A stretch of DNA of 64,000 bases from Micromonospora chalcea (lineage in GTDB: Bacteria > Actinomycetota > Actinomycetes > Mycobacteriales > Micromonosporaceae): the NCBI RefSeq assembly GCF_002926165.1, contig NZ_MAGP01000112.1, positions 1 through 64,000 of the forward strand, in the 5' to 3' direction. How positions within the stretch are numbered: the stretch's first letter is position 1; the number at the start of each line of letters is the position of its first letter. This document shows, piece after piece, positions 43,614 through 54,224 of this stretch. The notes beneath the pieces are model-generated. The model was not told the origin of the DNA. It was given only the letters and a program-made list of their open reading frames with translations, and ran no database searches. Made by a program: the position numbers and the translations under genes.

Positions 43614-44389
43614 GGCACGTCCGCCGCGGCGGCCTGCTGCGGCACCAGGTCGGGGTCGAGGCCGACGGCCACCGCCAGGTCACGGGCCCGGGGGCCCTTG
43701 AGCAGCTTGGCCGCGGCGGCCGGCTCGGTCGGCCCGGTGCCGTACGCGGGACACAGCTTCGCCAGCGTGCACGCGCCGCAGGCGGGCTTGCGGGCGTGGC
43801 AGACCCGGCGGCCGTGGAAGATCACCCGGTGCGACAGCATCGTCCAGTCGCGCTTCGGGTAGAGCGCGCCGATCGCGTGCTCGATCTTCACCGGGTCGGT
43901 CTCGGTGGTGAGCGCCCACCGCTGCACGAGCCGCTGGAAGTGCGTGTCGACGGTGATGCCGGGGACGCCGAAGGCGTTGCCGAGGATGACGTTGGCGGTC
44001 TTGCGGCCGATCCCCGGCAGCGTGACCAGGTCGTCGAGCCGCCCGGGCACCTCGCCGTCGTACCGCTCGCAGAGCGCGCGCCCGAGGTTGATCAGGGAGC
44101 TGGTCTTGTTGCGGTAGAACCCGGTGGGCCGGATCAGCTCCTCCAGCTCGGCGCGGTCCGCCCCGGCGTAGTCGGCGGCGGTGCGGTAGCGGGCGAACAG
44201 CTTCGGCGTGACCTCGTTGACCTTCTTGTCGGTGCACTGGGCGGACAGGATCGTCGCCACTGCCAGCTCCAGCGCGTTGGAGTGGTCGAGTTCACAGTGC
44301 GCGTCGGGGTGCGTCTCGGTCAGCACGCGGCCGATGCGCCGGGCGCGGCGCGTACGGCCGAGGTCGGTCTCGGGGGAGCGCGTGGTCAC
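43610..44389 (-). CDS. nth: Endonuclease III
   Basis: A 259-residue DNA glycosylase/AP lyase of base-excision repair. The helix-hairpin-helix [17 protein letters not shown] carries the catalytic Lys; the catalytic Asp is in [11 protein letters not shown]; the 4Fe-4S cluster ligands are C-x6-C-x2-C-x5-C ([17 protein letters not shown]). The C-terminus has about 45 extra residues compared with E. coli. First gene of a coupled nth-tlpA-nudix unit. Confidence 0.96.
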   Translation of the reverse strand: MTTRSPETDLGRTRRARRIGRVLTETHPDAHCELDHSNALELAVATILSAQCTDKKVNEVTPKLFARYRTAADYAGADRAELEELIRPTGFYRNKTSSLINLGRALCERYDGEVPGRLDDLVTLPGIGRKTANVILGNAFGVPGITVDTHFQRLVQRWALTTETDPVKIEHAIGALYPKRDWTMLSHRVIFHGRRVCHARKPACGACTLAKLCPAYGTGPTEPAAAAKLLKGPRARDLAVAVGLDPDLVPQQAAAADVP

Positions 44390-44448
44390 GTCGGCCAGCC
44401 TACGTCGCGGGGCCGACGCTCCGGCGGCTCGGCGCGGTGGTCGTGCGC

Positions 44449-45690
44449 TCAGCCACCCGCGGGCGCGGTGATCCTCCCGGTCGCGTCGAGCTTCGCGCCG
44501 GTGTCCGGGAAGTCGGCCCCGTTCAGCTCGCGGACCAGCCCGAGGCCACGGTTCTGCCGGTCGACCGACGGGCGTCCCACTCCGTTCATCACGGTGGAGG
44601 TGAACGTGCCGCCGACGAACTTCCCCTCGGCGGTGAGCGACACCTTGAGCACGCCGCCCCAGCCGAGTCGCCCGGAGCTGTTCAGCGACTTCCCGCCGCC
44701 GGCGAAGTTGCCCAGGCTGTACGCGATCAGCCGCCCCTTGTAGAACTCCATCCCGCGAAGTACGTGCGGACCGTGGCCGATGACCAGGTCGGCCCCGGCG
44801 TCGATGACGGTGCGGGAGAAGCGGATCGGGTCGCCACGGTTCTCGCCGAAGAACATCTCGGTGCCCGGCTTCACCCGGGTCTTGTCCGACCCCTCGGCGC
44901 CCATGTGCACCTGCACCACGACGATCTGGGCCGCCTCCTTGGCCATCTCGATCACCTGCTTGGCGGCGTTCAGGTCGACCAGGCTGTTGGACCAGGGGTA
45001 CGACGAGAAGCCCACCACGGCGACCTTGACGCCCTTGACGTCCACCACGGTGATCTCACCGGGCGCGCCGGTGTGCTTGAGCCCGTGCGCCTCCAGCGCC
45101 GACTGGGTGTTCTCGTAGCCCTGGCGGCCGTAGTCGTAGCCGTGGTTGTTGGCCTGGTTGAGCAGCTGGAACCCGGCCGAGCGCAGGTGCGCGGCGTAGC
45201 CGGGCGGCGCCCGGAACTGGTAGCAGTTCTTCGGCTGCGGGCCGCACTTGCCGGCGCCGGTGTCGTCGGTGAGCGGCTCCTCCAGGTTGCCCATCACCAG
45301 GTCACCCTTGAGCGCCGACTTCACGTCGTCGAAGAAGCCCTTGCCACCGTTGGGCGGCAGCCGGTCCGGGGCGTTGCCCATGATCACGTCGCCGGTCGCG
45401 GTGAGCGAGATCGACGGCTCGTCGGGGGCGTTCGGCGCCGCGGGCTGGTCACCGGTGGCGGGTCCGGCCGCGCCGGTCGACCCGCCGCCCTGACCGGCCT
45501 GCCACCTCGCGTCGCCGCCCGATCCGCCGGCGTCACCGGCGCAGCCGGTGGCGAACAGGACGGCGGCGAGCGCGGCTTGCGCGGCCAGACGGGTCCGGAC
45601 CGCGCCTCGACGAGGTCCGGGGAGGGCTGGGCGCGGCGCGGCGACGGCGGCGCGGCGGGCACGGGGCACAGAACGGGCGGGAGCGTACAT
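44449..45690 (-). CDS. CapA/PgsA-family putative metallophosphatase lipoprotein
   Basis: A 413-residue exported protein. The signal region ends in a lipobox (LFATGC). The CapA domain shows [40 protein letters not shown] and [11 protein letters not shown], the histidine/aspartate pattern of calcineurin-like enzymes implicated in poly-gamma-glutamate or capsule synthesis. No capB or capC is nearby, so the role is open. The ATG at 45690 has no ribosome binding site; TAGCGT lies 8 nt upstream. Confidence 0.85.
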   Translation of the reverse strand: MYAPARSVPRARRAAVAAPRPALPGPRRGAVRTRLAAQAALAAVLFATGCAGDAGGSGGDARWQAGQGGGSTGAAGPATGDQPAAPNAPDEPSISLTATGDVIMGNAPDRLPPNGGKGFFDDVKSALKGDLVMGNLEEPLTDDTGAGKCGPQPKNCYQFRAPPGYAAHLRSAGFQLLNQANNHGYDYGRQGYENTQSALEAHGLKHTGAPGEITVVDVKGVKVAVVGFSSYPWSNSLVDLNAAKQVIEMAKEAAQIVVVQVHMGAEGSDKTRVKPGTEMFFGENRGDPIRFSRTVIDAGADLVIGHGPHVLRGMEFYKGRLIAYSLGNFAGGGKSLNSSGRLGWGGVLKVSLTAEGKFVGGTFTSTVMNGVGRPSVDRQNRGLGLVRELNGADFPDTGAKLDATGRITAPAGG

Positions 45691-45698
45691 CGTCGGCG

Positions 45699-45704
45699 AC
45701 GCTA
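45699..45704 (-). promoter_or_regulatory. Candidate -10 of the capA-like gene
   Basis: TAGCGT on the minus strand, 8 nt before the ATG; would give a transcript with a leader of 0-2 nt. Confidence 0.35.
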
Positions 45705-45775
45705 CCGTCCCCGGAACGCCGCGACGAGGGCCGATCGGTCGGAAAACCCGGCGTGTCGCATGTGAGGGGCGCACG

Positions 45776-46462
45776 TCAGCCCGCCCGCCGGTCGGACCAG
45801 GGCACCACGGTTCCGGCGCCGCCCGAGCGGACGGCGGCGTGCACGGCCCGGGCCAGTGGCGCGCCCCAGGCCGACCGGGGCCCGCCGTACGGGGCCGGAT
45901 CGCCGTCGGCCGGGCAGAGCACAGTCACCGCGTCGGTGGGGGTGCCGGTGGCGGGCAGTCCGAGTTCCCAGATCGCCTGCGCCTTCGCCTCGGTGGCGGT
46001 GGCCACCGCGTTGACGAGTGCCGCGTCGCCGAGCCGCTGCGGCACGTACGCGACGATGTTGACCGTGCCGACGCGCTGCGCGGGCTCGGGCACGGCGGGC
46101 CGCGCCGGCTCGGGCGCGGCGGCCCAGACCGGCGTGCCCAGGCCGACGGTCGCCCAGACCCGGACGCCGCCGTCGGTGCGGCTGACCACCTCGGTGACGT
46201 CCACGCCGGTCAGCAGCCCGACGCCGGGTCCGCCCAGGCCGAGGCCGTGCGCCAGTTCGGCCAGGTGCGCGGCGGGGTCGTCCCGGTCGTACGACATCGG
46301 CACCGTCGCGTTCAGCACCCACCCGCGGACGCCGATCCCGCCACCCAGCGGAGCGGAGCCGACCGCCAGCAGCGGCGTCTCGGCCCGCCAGACCAGCAGG
46401 GGGATGTCCCACCCGGCTTCGGACCGGGTGGTCAGGAACGGCTCACACAGCACGCCGGTCAC
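45776..46462 (-). CDS. cbiZ: Adenosylcobinamide amidohydrolase (CbiZ family)
   Basis: A 228-residue enzyme. The family core is GTVNIVAYVPQRLGDAALVNAV, then EAKAQAIWELGLPATGTPTDAVTVLCP. CbiZ cleaves the aminopropanol side chain of adenosylcobinamide to give cobyrate, letting cells reuse scavenged corrinoids. No other cobalamin gene is in the window. The GTG at 46462 is divergent from crp with 210 bp between. Confidence 0.88.
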   Translation of the reverse strand: MTGVLCEPFLTTRSEAGWDIPLLVWRAETPLLAVGSAPLGGGIGVRGWVLNATVPMSYDRDDPAAHLAELAHGLGLGGPGVGLLTGVDVTEVVSRTDGGVRVWATVGLGTPVWAAAPEPARPAVPEPAQRVGTVNIVAYVPQRLGDAALVNAVATATEAKAQAIWELGLPATGTPTDAVTVLCPADGDPAPYGGPRSAWGAPLARAVHAAVRSGGAGTVVPWSDRRAG

Positions 46463-46562
46463 CCTACGATCACAGGAGGGAACGGGTGGCGCCGGCCCGG
46501 ACCGGAAGCGGGATCTTAGCTGCTCACCGGGTCGGGCGGGTTACGCCCAACGATCAAGATTC

Positions 46563-46603
46563 CAGGGGTGCACCTCTGATTCCTACTCATGTGCGCCTAG
46601 ACT
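46563..46603 (+). promoter_or_regulatory. Crp promoter region with palindrome
   Basis: CAGGGGTGCACCTCTG (46563-46578) is a 16-bp palindrome with one mismatched pair. TAGACT (46598-46603) is a plausible -10 twenty bases downstream. The palindrome would overlap the -35 zone, a common place for an operator. It does not match the TGTGA-N6-TCACA Crp site. Confidence 0.4.
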
Positions 46604-46672
46604 GGCGGCGCGCGAGGGATCAGCGGACGGCGGACCCGGCCGACGGACGGCACGCGCAGGCGGAGGTGCGCG

Positions 46673-47350
46673 ATGGACGAGGTACTGGCCCGCAGCGGGA
46701 TCTTCCAGGGTGTCGACCCGGAGGCTGCCGAGGCGCTCGCCAAGGAGATGGAGACGATCGAGGTCCGCAAGGGCGAAATCGTCTTCAACGAGGGCGAACC
46801 CGGCGACAGTCTCTACATCCTCCTGTCCGGCAAGATCAAGGTGGGTCGCCGCGCGGCGGACGGCCGGCAGAACCTGATCGCCGTGATGGGCCCGTCGGAC
46901 ATGGTCGGTGAGCTGTCGCTCTTCGACCCCGGTCCGCGTACGGCGACCGCCACCGCGGTCACCGACACCCGGCTCGTACGCCTGCGCAAGCAGGCCCTGC
47001 GGCCGTGGCTGAACAACCGGCCCGAGATCGCCGAGCAGTTGCTGCGGGTGCTGGCCCGCCGGCTGCGCCGGACCAACGACTCGCTCGCCGACCTGATCTT
47101 CACGGACGTGCCGGGCCGGGTCGCCAAGAACCTGCTCCAGATGGCCGGCCGCTTCGGCACCCGCGACGGCGGCGTGCTGCGCGTGACGCACGACCTCACC
47201 CAGGAGGAGATCGCCCAGCTCGTCGGCGCCTCCCGGGAGACCGTCAACAAGGCGCTCGCCGACTTCGCCTCGCGCGGCTGGCTGCGACTGGACGGCAAGA
47301 GCATCATCATCCTCGACCCGGAGCGCCTGGCCCGCCGCGCGCGGGTCTGA
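46673..47350 (+). CDS. crp: Crp/Fnr-family cAMP-responsive regulator
   Basis: A 225-residue global regulator. The cyclic-nucleotide domain has [17 protein letters not shown] and the phosphate-binding cassette [19 protein letters not shown], the form that binds cAMP. The C-terminal winged helix is [24 protein letters not shown]. The ATG at 46673 follows GGAGG by about 7 nt. It corresponds to Rv3676. An adenylate cyclase-like gene lies 13 kb downstream. Confidence 0.94.
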   Translation: MDEVLARSGIFQGVDPEAAEALAKEMETIEVRKGEIVFNEGEPGDSLYILLSGKIKVGRRAADGRQNLIAVMGPSDMVGELSLFDPGPRTATATAVTDTRLVRLRKQALRPWLNNRPEIAEQLLRVLARRLRRTNDSLADLIFTDVPGRVAKNLLQMAGRFGTRDGGVLRVTHDLTQEEIAQLVGASRETVNKALADFASRGWLRLDGKSIIILDPERLARRARV

Positions 47351-47367
47351 CCTCCGTACCGGCTTCT

Positions 47368-47402
47368 CCGGCCCGGCCCGCCATCGCGCGGAGCCGGGCC
47401 GG
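47368..47402. terminator. Hairpin after crp
   Basis: Arms 47368-47377 and 47393-47402 pair perfectly over 10 GC bp around a 15-nt loop, 18 bp after the crp stop. Confidence 0.55.
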
Positions 47403-47500
47403 TGCCGTCTTGAGCGCATCGGGCCGGTGCCGCGTCTGAGCGGGCCGGTGCCGTCTCTGCCCGCCGCAGAATCGCTTGGTCCTGCCGGGCCGGTGTCGCC
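47396..47500. repeat. Four imperfect copies of GGGCCGGTGCCGTCT
   Basis: Copies begin at 47396, 47421, 47442 and 47487 with spacings of 21-45 bp in the crp-metallophosphoesterase gap. The last copy runs into the promoter of the next gene. They look like a decayed tandem array. Confidence 0.5.
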
Positions 47501-47505
47501 AGGCT
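47476..47505 (+). promoter_or_regulatory. Promoter of a leaderless transcript
   Basis: TTGGTC (47476-47481), 18 bp, CAGGCT (47500-47505), then 6 nt to the ATG at 47512. No ribosome binding site is present. Confidence 0.5.
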
Positions 47506-47511
47506 GGGGCG

Positions 47512-48255
47512 ATGCCCGATCGTGTCGCCGTCCTCTCCGACATCCACGGTGTGCTGCCCGCGCTGGAAGCAGTGCTGGCCGAGCCGGACGTGGCCGCCGC
47601 CGACCTGATCGTCCTCACCGGTGACCTGGCGGCCGGCCCGCAACCGGTCGAGGTGCTGGACCGGCTGGCCGCGCTCGGCGACCGGGCCTGCTGGATCGGC
47701 GGGAACGCCGACCGGGAGCTGGTGCAGGCGCGTGCCGGGGCGGCTTCCCCGATCGAGGTGTCGAACTGGGCCGCGGGGCAGCTCCGCGACGACCAGGTGG
47801 CCCGGCTGGCCGCGCTGCCGCCGTCCGTCACGCTGCCGGTCACCGGTCTGGGCGACGTGCTGTTCTGCCACGCCACCCCGCGCGACGACGAGGAGGTCGT
47901 GCTCGTCGACTCGCGGCTGGACCGCTGGGCCGAGGTCTTCGCCGGCCTGCCGCCCGAGGTCGGCACCGTGGTCTGCGGGCACACGCACATGCCGTTCACC
48001 CGGCTGGCCGACCGCCGCCTGGTGGTGAACCCGGGCAGCGTCGGCATGCCGTACGGGGGCGCGGGCGCCTGGTGGGCGCTGCTCGGTCCGGGCGTGCAAC
48101 TGCGCCGGACGCGCTTCGACGTGGACGCCGCATGTGCCCGGATCGCCAGCGAGTCCGCCTTTCCGGACGCGGCGGCCTGGGCCGACGAGTACGTCCGCTC
48201 CCGCCACTCCGACGTCGACGCGCTCACCGTCTTCGCTCCGCGCGACGGCCGGTGA
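47512..48255 (+). CDS. Calcineurin-like metallophosphoesterase (YfcE/MJ0936 type)
   Basis: A 247-residue cytosolic phosphoesterase. Metal-binding motifs are VLSDIHG, LTGDLAAG, IGGNADREL (GNxD/E in place of GNHE), FCHATP and VCGHTHMPF, with VNPGSVGMP closing the site. Typical targets are phosphodiesters or nucleotides; a link with cAMP turnover next to crp is possible but unproven. The ATG at 47512 is preceded by a CAGGCT -10 at 6 nt. Confidence 0.9.
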   Translation: MPDRVAVLSDIHGVLPALEAVLAEPDVAAADLIVLTGDLAAGPQPVEVLDRLAALGDRACWIGGNADRELVQARAGAASPIEVSNWAAGQLRDDQVARLAALPPSVTLPVTGLGDVLFCHATPRDDEEVVLVDSRLDRWAEVFAGLPPEVGTVVCGHTHMPFTRLADRRLVVNPGSVGMPYGGAGAWWALLGPGVQLRRTRFDVDAACARIASESAFPDAAAWADEYVRSRHSDVDALTVFAPRDGR

Positions 48256-48258
48256 GGC

Positions 48259-48308
48259 GTTAACAAGGGGCCCTTCCGCTACCGCAGGCGTTAACAAGGG
48301 CCCCCTCC
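48259..48308 (+). repeat. Composite 50-bp dispersed repeat, intergenic copy
   Basis: Two 19-bp units, GTTAACAAGGGGCCCTTCC (48259-48277) and a variant (48290-48308), separated by 12 bp containing CTACCG. It begins 4 bp after a stop codon. A second copy with the same unit and spacer lengths occurs inverted at 55777-55826; the two agree at 40 of 50 positions. Confidence 0.9.
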
Positions 48309-48313
48309 TTTCA

Positions 48314-48335
48314 AAAAAGTCAGGCTTGACTGTTT
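48314..48335. promoter_or_regulatory. Probable TetR operator
   Basis: AGTCAGGCTTGACT (48318-48331) is a palindrome with one mismatched pair, extended by flanking AAA/TTT. It overlaps the -35 of the TetR gene's promoter, so it fits autorepression. It lies in an unusually AT-rich patch. Confidence 0.55.
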
Positions 48336-48354
48336 GTTTTGGGGGCGGCAGGCT
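48326..48354 (+). promoter_or_regulatory. TetR gene promoter
   Basis: TTGACT (48326-48331), 17 bp, CAGGCT (48349-48354), then exactly 6 nt to the GTG at 48361, consistent with a leaderless transcript. Confidence 0.55.
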
Positions 48355-48360
48355 GATGGC

Positions 48361-48981
48361 GTGTCCACCGCACCGAGCCGAGTTCCGCAGCAGGAGCGCA
48401 GCCGCGCCACCCAGGCCCGGCTGCTTGAGGCGACAGTCGACTGCCTGGTGGAGCACGGCTGGTCCGGCACCACCACGACTGTGGTGGCGGCCCGCGCCGG
48501 TGTCTCCCGGGGCGCCCAGCTGCACCACTACCCCACCAAGGCCGCGCTGGTCACCGCCGCCGTCGCGCACCTGACCGAGCGCCGGGCGGCCGAGCTGCGT
48601 GCCGAGGCGGCGGCCCTGCCGGTCGGCCCGCAGCGGCTCGACGGCGTGGTCGACCTGCTCGCCGCCTCCTTCACCGGCCCGCTGTTCGCGGCCGCGCTGG
48701 AGCTGTGGGTGGCCGCGCGTACCGACGCCGAGCTGCGCGCCGCGCTGGTGCCGCTGGAGGCGCGGATCGGCCGCGAGATGCACCGGCTCACCGTCGAGCT
48801 GCTCGGCGTGGACGAGCGCAAGCCGGGCGTACGCGAGTCGGTGCAGGCCACGCTCGACCTGCTCCGCGGCCTCGGCGTAGCCAACCTGCTGAGCGACGAC
48901 TCGCCCCGCCGCGCTGCCCTGCTGCACACCTGGAAACGCCAGCTCGCCGCGCTGCTCACCCCCGAGAGCGAGCGGCACTGA
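48361..48981 (+). CDS. TetR-family transcriptional regulator
   Basis: A 206-residue repressor. The N-terminal DNA-binding domain has LLEATVDCLVEHGWSGTTTTVVAARAGVSRGAQLHHYPTK in pieces; the recognition helix is GVSRGAQLHHYP. The C-terminal helical domain should bind a ligand, plausibly an acyl-CoA given the operon downstream. The GTG at 48361 is preferred over a TTG at 48334, because the promoter elements overlap the latter. A palindrome just upstream suggests autoregulation. Confidence 0.9.
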   Translation: MSTAPSRVPQQERSRATQARLLEATVDCLVEHGWSGTTTTVVAARAGVSRGAQLHHYPTKAALVTAAVAHLTERRAAELRAEAAALPVGPQRLDGVVDLLAASFTGPLFAAALELWVAARTDAELRAALVPLEARIGREMHRLTVELLGVDERKPGVRESVQATLDLLRGLGVANLLSDDSPRRAALLHTWKRQLAALLTPESERH

Positions 48982-49011
48982 TCCCCTGACCCACCCCCGC
49001 CCGGAGGCACA

Positions 49012-49803
49012 ATGGTCGACCTGACAGCCCTGCTCGCGGATCTGGCCGCCGAGTCCGAACAACTCGACGCGCTCGTCGCGGACCTGCCACCGGACGGATG
49101 GGAGCGGCCGACACCGGCCCCGGGCTGGACCGTCGCACACCAGATCGCACACCTGGCCTGGACCGACCACGTCGCCTACCTGGCGGCCACCGACGAGTCC
49201 GCGTTCTTCGCCTCGGTGATGGCCGCGCCGGACCCGTCGCGCCTGGTCGAGGACGGCGCCGAGTCCTTCCTCGCGCCCCCGCCTGCGCTGCTGGCCCGCT
49301 GGCGTTCCGGCCGGTCGGCGCTCGCCGGCGCGCTCACCGCCGTCCCGGCCGGGCAGAAGATCCCCTGGTACGGCACCAGCATGTCGCCCACCTCGATGGT
49401 GACGGCCCGGCTGATGGAGACGTGGGCGCACGGCGAGGACGTGGCAGACGCGCTGGGCGTCAGCCGTACCCCGACGCAGCGTCTGCGCCACATCGCGCAC
49501 CTCGGCTTCCGTACCCTCGGGCACGGCTTCGCCGCCCACGGCCGTGCGGTGCCCACGGTGCCGGTGCGGGTCGAGCTGACCGCGCCCGCGGGCGGCGACG
49601 TGTGGGAGTTCGGGCCGGCCGACGCGGCCGACCGGGTGACCGGCCCGGCGCTCGACTTCTGCCTGCTCGTCACGCAGCGCCGGCACCGCGCGGACCTGGC
49701 CCTGACCGCCACCGGACCGGTCGCCGACGAGTGGCTGGACGTGGCCCAGGCGTTCGCCGGCCCGCCCGGCGGCAAGCGTGAGCCGGACGGAGCCTCCTCG
49801 TGA
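49012..49803 (+). CDS. TIGR03084/DinB-like metal-binding protein
   Basis: A 263-residue protein of the MDMPI/DinB-like fold. An N-terminal helical bundle has candidate metal histidines in APGWTVAHQIAHLAWTDH and ETWAHGEDVADAL, typical of the TIGR03084 family. The C-terminal domain is alpha/beta. Family members commonly accompany acyl-CoA operons in actinobacteria, and biochemical function is unknown. It overlaps the AtuA-like gene by 4 bp. Confidence 0.85.
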   Translation: MVDLTALLADLAAESEQLDALVADLPPDGWERPTPAPGWTVAHQIAHLAWTDHVAYLAATDESAFFASVMAAPDPSRLVEDGAESFLAPPPALLARWRSGRSALAGALTAVPAGQKIPWYGTSMSPTSMVTARLMETWAHGEDVADALGVSRTPTQRLRHIAHLGFRTLGHGFAAHGRAVPTVPVRVELTAPAGGDVWEFGPADAADRVTGPALDFCLLVTQRRHRADLALTATGPVADEWLDVAQAFAGPPGGKREPDGASS

Positions 49804-51470
49804 GCGTGCTGCGGGTCGGGAACGCGTCCGGCTTCTACGGCGACCGCTTCACCGCCTGGCGGGAGATGCTCGACGGCGGCGAGCTGGACGTGCTGACCGG
49901 CGACTACCTGGCCGAGCTGACCATGCTCATCCTCGGCCGCGACCGGATGCGCGACCCGTCGCTCGGCTACGCCAAGACGTTCCTGCGCCAGGCGGAGGGC
50001 GTGCTCGGCACCGCGCTGGACCGCGGCGTCACGCTGGTCACCAACGCGGGCGGCCTCAACCCGGCCGGGCTGGCCGACGCGATCCGGTCGCTCGGCGACC
50101 GGCTCGGCCTCCAGGTGCGGGTCGGGTACGTCGAGGGCGACGCGATCCAGCGGCCGGACGCGCTGACCGCGAACGCCTACCTGGGCGCGTTCGGGATCGC
50201 GGCCTGCCTCGACGCGGGCGCGGACGTGGTGGTCACCGGGCGGGTCACCGACGCCTCGCTGGCGGTCGGCCCGGCCATCGCCCGCTTCGGGTGGACCCGC
50301 GACGACCTCGACGCGCTGGCCGGCGCGACTGTGGCCGGGCACCTGATCGAGTGCGGGGCGCAGGTCACCGGCGGCAACTTCAGCTTCTTCACCGAGCTGC
50401 CGGACGGCGGGCACCGGCCCGGCTTCCCGATCGCCGAGCTGCACCCGGACGGCTCGTCGGTGCTCACCAAGCATTCCGGCACCGGCGGCGCGGTGACGGT
50501 CGAGACGGTCACCGCCCAGCTGCTGTACGAGGTGGGCGGGCCGGACTACCTCGGGCCGGACGTGGTGACCCGGCTGGACACCGTGCGGCTGGAGCAGGAG
50601 GGCCCGGACCGGGTACGCGTGTCCGGGGTGCGGGGCACGCCACCGCCGGACACGCTCAAGGTGGGCGTCAACAACCTGGGCGGCTTCCGCAACGCGATGA
50701 CGTTCGTGCTGTGCGGGCTGGACATCCCGGCCAAGGCGGCACTGGTCCGGGGCCAGATCGAGGAGTCGGTCGGCGCGGAGGGGCTGGAGTTCACGCTGGC
50801 CCGTACCGACCACCCGGACACCGGCGACACCGAGGCGGCCAGCGCGCTGCTGCACGTACACCTGCGCGACGGCGACAAGTCGCGGGCCGGGCGGGCGTTC
50901 TCGGCGGCGGCGGTGGAGCTGGCGCTGGCCTCGTACCCGGGCTGCACGCTCACCACGCTGCCCGGTGACGCCACGCCGTACGGGGTGTTCACCGCCGACA
51001 CGATCGCGCAGGACGAGGTCGAGCACGTGGCGGTGCTGCCGTCCGGCGAGCGGGTACCGATCTCCCCGCCGGTGGTCACGGCGACACCGGCCGAAGCACC
51101 GGCACGGGAGGTCACCGCCGTACCGGCTCCGGCCGCCACCCGGCGCGGGCCGCTCGGTGAGCTGGTCGGCGCGCGGTCCGGCGACAAGGGCGGCGACGCC
51201 AACCTGGGCGTCTGGGCCCGCACCGACGCGACCTGGCCCTGGCTGCGCGACTGGCTGACGGTGGAGCGGCTGGCCGAGCTGCTGCCGGAGACCGCGGCGC
51301 TCACAGTCGAGCGGTACGAGCTGCCGAACCTGCGCGCGGTCAACTTCGTGATCCGAGGGCTGCTCGGGCAGGGCGTGGCCGCCTCCACCCGGTTCGACCC
51401 CCAGGCCAAGGCGCTCGGCGAGCTGCTGCGTTCGCGAGTGGTCGACCTACCGACGGAGGTTCCGGCATGA
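49800..51470 (+). CDS. AtuA-like (DUF1446) acyl-CoA catabolism protein
   Basis: A 556-residue protein. Residues 1-440 are the DUF1446 domain (VGNASGFYGDR ... TNAGGLNPAGLADAI ... DVVVTGRVTDASLAVGPA ... HLIECGAQVTGGNF). Residues about 450-550 are the AtuA ferredoxin-fold domain (VGARSGDKGGDANLGVWAR). In Pseudomonas AtuA belongs to the acyclic terpene utilisation cluster, though its reaction is unknown. Coupled on both sides by 4-bp overlaps. Confidence 0.88.
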   Translation: MSVLRVGNASGFYGDRFTAWREMLDGGELDVLTGDYLAELTMLILGRDRMRDPSLGYAKTFLRQAEGVLGTALDRGVTLVTNAGGLNPAGLADAIRSLGDRLGLQVRVGYVEGDAIQRPDALTANAYLGAFGIAACLDAGADVVVTGRVTDASLAVGPAIARFGWTRDDLDALAGATVAGHLIECGAQVTGGNFSFFTELPDGGHRPGFPIAELHPDGSSVLTKHSGTGGAVTVETVTAQLLYEVGGPDYLGPDVVTRLDTVRLEQEGPDRVRVSGVRGTPPPDTLKVGVNNLGGFRNAMTFVLCGLDIPAKAALVRGQIEESVGAEGLEFTLARTDHPDTGDTEAASALLHVHLRDGDKSRAGRAFSAAAVELALASYPGCTLTTLPGDATPYGVFTADTIAQDEVEHVAVLPSGERVPISPPVVTATPAEAPAREVTAVPAPAATRRGPLGELVGARSGDKGGDANLGVWARTDATWPWLRDWLTVERLAELLPETAALTVERYELPNLRAVNFVIRGLLGQGVAASTRFDPQAKALGELLRSRVVDLPTEVPA

Positions 51471-52602
51471 CCATCGTGGACACGCCGGAACGCCGGCAAC
51501 TGCGCGAGCTGACCCGCTCGTTCGTGACCCGGGAGGTGCTGCCGCACCTGTCCGACTGGGAACGGGCGGGCGAGGTGCCCCGCTCGCTGCACGAGACCGC
51601 CGCGAAGATCGGCCTGCTCGGCATCGGCTTCCCGGAGTCGGTCGGCGGCAGCGGCGGTGACCTGCTCGACTCGATGGTGGTCACCGAGGAGATCATCCGC
51701 TCGGGCGGGTCGTCCGGGCTGGTCGCCGCGTTGTTCACGCACGGGATCGCGCTGCCGCACATGGTCGAGACCCAGGACGAAGGGCTGATCGAGAGGTACG
51801 TGCGGCCCGCGCTCGCCGGGACGATGATCGGCGCGCTGGCGATCACCGAGCCGGACGGCGGCTCGGACGTGGCGGGCATCCGCACCTGCGCGGTCCGCGA
51901 CGGCGACCACTACGTCGTCAACGGCTCCAAGACGTACATCACCAGCGGGGCCCGCGCCGACTTCGTCACCACCGCGGTCTGCACCGACTTCCCCGGTTCG
52001 GGCTCGGTCAGCCTGCTCGTGATCGACAAGGGCTCGCCCGGGTTCACGGTGGGGCGGCGGCTGGAAAAGCTGGGCTGGCACTGCTCGGACACCGCCGAAC
52101 TGTCCTTCGTCGACGTCCGGGTGCCGGTGACGAACCGGGTCGGCCCGGAGGACACCGGGTTCCTCGCCATCATGCAGCAGTTCGCCAACGAGCGGCTGTC
52201 GCTCGCCACGCAGGCGTACGCGACCGCGCAGCGCTGCGTGGACCTGGCGGTGCAGTGGTGCCGGGACCGCCAGACGTTCGGCCGTCCGCTCGTCGGGCGC
52301 CAGGTCGTCCGGCACAAGCTGGCCGAGATGCACAGCCGCACCGACGCGGCGCGGGCGTACGTGCACGACGTCGCCGAGCGGGTGGCCGCCGGGCAGCCGG
52401 TGGTGACCGAGGTGGCGATCGCGAAGAACGTGGCGGTGTCGGCGTGCGACTTCGTCGTCGACGCGGCGCTGCAACTGCACGGTGGCTTCGGCTACATGCG
52501 TGACGCCGAGGTGGAGCGGCACTACCGCGACGCCCGTCTGCTCGGCATCGGCGGCGGCGCCACCGAGATCATGAACGAGATCATCGCGAAGGGCATGGGC
52601 CT

Positions 52603-52606
<4 letters not shown>
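51467..52606 (+). CDS. Acyl-CoA dehydrogenase
   Basis: A 379-residue FAD enzyme that introduces an alpha,beta double bond into an acyl-CoA. FAD/substrate motifs are LAITEPDGGSDVAGIRT and YITSGARADFV. The glutamate of MCAD-type enzymes (YEGT) is replaced here (GGGAT). A glutamate at 242 in NERLSLATQAY occupies the position used by isovaleryl-CoA and long-chain enzymes. A branched-chain substrate is therefore plausible. Overlaps both neighbours by 4 bp. Confidence 0.9.
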
Positions 52607-54210
<1,604 letters not shown>

Positions 54211-54224
54211 GGGGCGTACTCAAA

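Noticed and set aside
46455..46475. Crp-binding site (TGTGATCGTAGG...) at the cbiZ start
   Set aside because: Only one half-site fits TGTGA-N6-TCACA; the second half does not match.
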